NCBI GenBank assembly: GCA_000495415.1
Contig: AWGX01000522.1
Span: 1-6,271 of the forward strand
Direction of reading: 5' to 3'
From: Smithella sp. ME-1
GTDB taxonomy: Bacteria; Desulfobacterota; Syntrophia; Syntrophales; Smithellaceae
Length of the DNA: 6,271 nt
Of this stretch, positions 6,216 to 6,271 are shown in pieces (within the stretch, counting starts at the first letter, position 1; each line of letters starts with the position of its first letter). The notes beneath the pieces were generated by a model. The model saw only the letters and a list, made by a program, of their open reading frames with translations. It did not search any database and was not told the origin of the DNA. The translations under genes were made by a program, and so were the position numbers.

Positions 6216-6271
6216 CAAAAAATATTATTAAATTTTATACAACAAACCACTACTGTCCGGAATAATTAGTA

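Noticed and set aside
1..6271. CRISPR array, insertion sequence, tRNA or rRNA
   Set aside because: I saw no regularly spaced repeats, no transposase or terminal inverted repeats, and no cloverleaf-like or rRNA-like stretch; the toxin-antitoxin pair alone is not evidence of a mobile element.

Overview
The window is 6.3 kb of bacterial chromosome-like DNA with all seven recognisable genes on the + strand. Clear Shine-Dalgarno sites, sigma70-type promoters, moderate G+C with AT-rich spacers, and a Mo/W bis-pterin oxidoreductase behind a TetR-type operator suggest an anaerobic or facultative Gram-negative bacterium. My best guess is a Desulfobacterota/Syntrophales-like lineage. That assignment is inference from gene style only, with no marker gene to support it.

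Left part (1-616): a complete type II toxin-antitoxin operon. A Phd/YefM-type antitoxin gene overlaps a ParE/RelE-type toxin gene by 4 bp. Just upstream is a perfect 14-bp palindrome with a TGTACA core lying over a TATAAT -10 box, the arrangement expected for YefM-type autorepression. Next (681-2497) come two DNA-processing genes: a stand-alone GIY-YIG nuclease-like protein of the DUF123 family and a Y-family translesion polymerase (DinB-like, with some UmuC-like features and an internal beta-clamp motif). The polymerase start has no Shine-Dalgarno but is fixed by an in-frame stop just upstream.

Middle part (2540-3609): a promoter precedes a small exported single-domain rhodanese. It is followed after 51 bp by a protein that looks like an SGNH/GDSL hydrolase but keeps only the serine of the four signature residues.

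Right part (3610-6198): a strong promoter (TTGACA-N18-TATTAT) carries a 17-bp inverted repeat (ATAGAC-N5-GTCTAT) exactly between its two boxes, which suggests repression by a TetR-family regulator not present in the window. It drives a 114-121 nt leader and an 807-residue cytoplasmic molybdopterin oxidoreductase with an N-terminal [4Fe-4S] motif. The usual Cys/Sec/Ser metal-ligand position appears to be occupied by something else, possibly Glu135. An 18-bp tandem duplication spans its stop codon. No electron-transfer partner or regulator gene is visible before the window ends.

The most interesting items are the repressor-gated oxidoreductase of unknown substrate with a non-standard metal site, the degenerate SGNH protein, and the antitoxin operator. 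I do not see a clearly new multi-gene system; the window looks like several small independent units.
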